A DNA stretch of 5,249 nt from Hyphomicrobiales bacterium (GTDB lineage: Bacteria > Pseudomonadota > Alphaproteobacteria > Rhizobiales > Kaistiaceae): positions 1 to 5,249 of the forward strand of contig JAFKJZ010000249.1 of NCBI GenBank assembly GCA_017305815.1. The letters are read 5' to 3'. Within the stretch, counting starts at the first letter, position 1. Every line of letters begins with the position of its first letter. Below the pieces are notes generated by a model that had not been told where the DNA came from, searched no databases, and saw only the letters and a program-made list of their open reading frames with translations. The translations under genes and the position numbers were made by a program. Shown piece by piece: positions 4,672 through 5,249 of the stretch.

Positions 4672-5249
4672 ATGCGATCCTCCGCCATCGCCGCGCTGCT
4701 CTGCGCCGCCTCGACCCTTGCCATCACGGCCTCCGCCAAGGCCGACGCGGTTGGACCGACCGTCGAAGTCACGCTGGGCGGCGGCCAGGAAAATGGCGCC
4801 ATCGGCGGCTTCGACATCTTCCTGCCGTTCGGCTTCGGCGATCGCTCCATCGGCTTCGGCGACATCCGCGGCCACATGAACAACGACCAGATGGACCAGC
4901 TCTCCGCCGGCCTCGGCTGGCGGATGAAGCTGGACGGCGTCTGGACCGTCGGCGCCTATGGCTACTACGACTATCTCCGCACCGACAGGAAGAACGAGTT
5001 CCACCAGATCTCCGCCGGCGCCGAGCTGATCTCGCGCGACATGGTGTTCCGCCTGAACGGCTACCTGCCCTTCGGCGACAAGTACGGCTCGGCCGCCGAC
5101 GCCAATGCCGCGCTGATCGAGGCGGGCCGGCTGGTTTTCCGCGCCGGCCAGGAACAGGCGATGCGCGGCATCGATGGCGAGGCCGGCTTCCGCCTGCCGA
5201 TGTTCGACGCCAAGTCGTCAGCGCAGATGATGCTCTATGGCGGCGGCTA
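4672..5249 (+). CDS. Inverse autotransporter (intimin/invasin-type) beta-barrel protein, 5' part only
   Basis: Open at the right edge; 192 residues are visible. Residues 1-24 are a signal peptide (R2, hydrophobic core, AKA|D cleavage). The mature chain then enters directly a beta-rich segment with amphipathic alternation and the repeat logic of the intimin/invasin outer-membrane barrel: GGFDIFLPFGFGD (45-57), LSAGLGWRMKLDGVWTVGAY (77-96), YYDYLRTDRKNEFHQISAGA (98-117), FRLNGYLPFGDKYG (126-139), AMRGIDGEAGFRLPMFD (163-179) and a final MLYGGG entering the next strand. In this family the N-terminal 12-strand barrel sits in the outer membrane and exports a C-terminal passenger, often adhesive Ig-like repeats. 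No LysM domain precedes the barrel, unlike enterobacterial intimin. Whether a passenger exists here lies beyond the window. The ATG at 4672 has only a weak GGGA 9 bases upstream. It is separated from the dgo genes by a terminator, so it is a separate unit. Assignment is by recalled motifs, not alignment. Confidence 0.8.
   Translation, partial: MRSSAIAALLCAASTLAITASAKADAVGPTVEVTLGGGQENGAIGGFDIFLPFGFGDRSIGFGDIRGHMNNDQMDQLSAGLGWRMKLDGVWTVGAYGYYDYLRTDRKNEFHQISAGAELISRDMVFRLNGYLPFGDKYGSAADANAALIEAGRLVFRAGQEQAMRGIDGEAGFRLPMFDAKSSAQMMLYGGG

Overview
The window looks like chromosomal DNA of a high-GC diderm alphaproteobacterium, most likely a Hyphomicrobiales (rhizobia-like) genus. The grounds are GC-rich codon use throughout, a trehalose/maltose-type ABC sugar-binding protein divergent from a LacI repressor, a dgoK-dgoA pair, and an outer-membrane beta-barrel gene. 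The genus cannot be fixed from the sequence. No RNA genes, insertion sequences, CRISPR arrays or phage genes were seen.

Layout. (1) 1-959, minus strand: the first 319 residues of a periplasmic sugar-binding protein closely resembling the trehalose/maltose-binding (TMBP/ThuE) group; its C-terminus and any permease genes lie beyond the left edge. (2) 960-1359: a divergent control region with an AT-rich core, a perfect 18-bp LacI-type operator just downstream of a TTGACA promoter for the binding-protein gene, and a second, nearly perfect copy of that operator in front of the repressor gene. (3) 1360-2385, plus: the LacI-family repressor. (4) 2450-2869, plus: a small secreted LprI/DUF1311-like protein. 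(5) 2954-3889 and 3900-4532, plus: 2-dehydro-3-deoxygalactonokinase (dgoK) and 2-dehydro-3-deoxy-6-phosphogalactonate aldolase (dgoA), 10 bases apart. (6) 4533-4671: an AT-rich palindrome followed by a strong intrinsic terminator. (7) 4672 to the right edge, plus: the first 192 residues of an inverse-autotransporter (intimin/invasin-type) beta-barrel protein.

How the parts fit. The repressor probably binds both operators, controlling the sugar importer and its own gene. DgoK and DgoA are the last two steps of the De Ley-Doudoroff route, turning 2-keto-3-deoxygalactonate into pyruvate and glyceraldehyde 3-phosphate. All plus-strand genes from the repressor to dgoA could share one transcript ending at the terminator, which would place uptake of a (perhaps galactose-containing) sugar and galactonate breakdown under one regulator; that link is inference. 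The barrel gene is a separate transcription unit.

Most of the window is recognisable metabolism. I found no convincing new system. The parts most worth a second look are the inverse autotransporter in this taxonomic setting, the two-operator divergent promoter, the LprI-like protein lacking one expected cysteine pair, and the palindrome next to the terminator.
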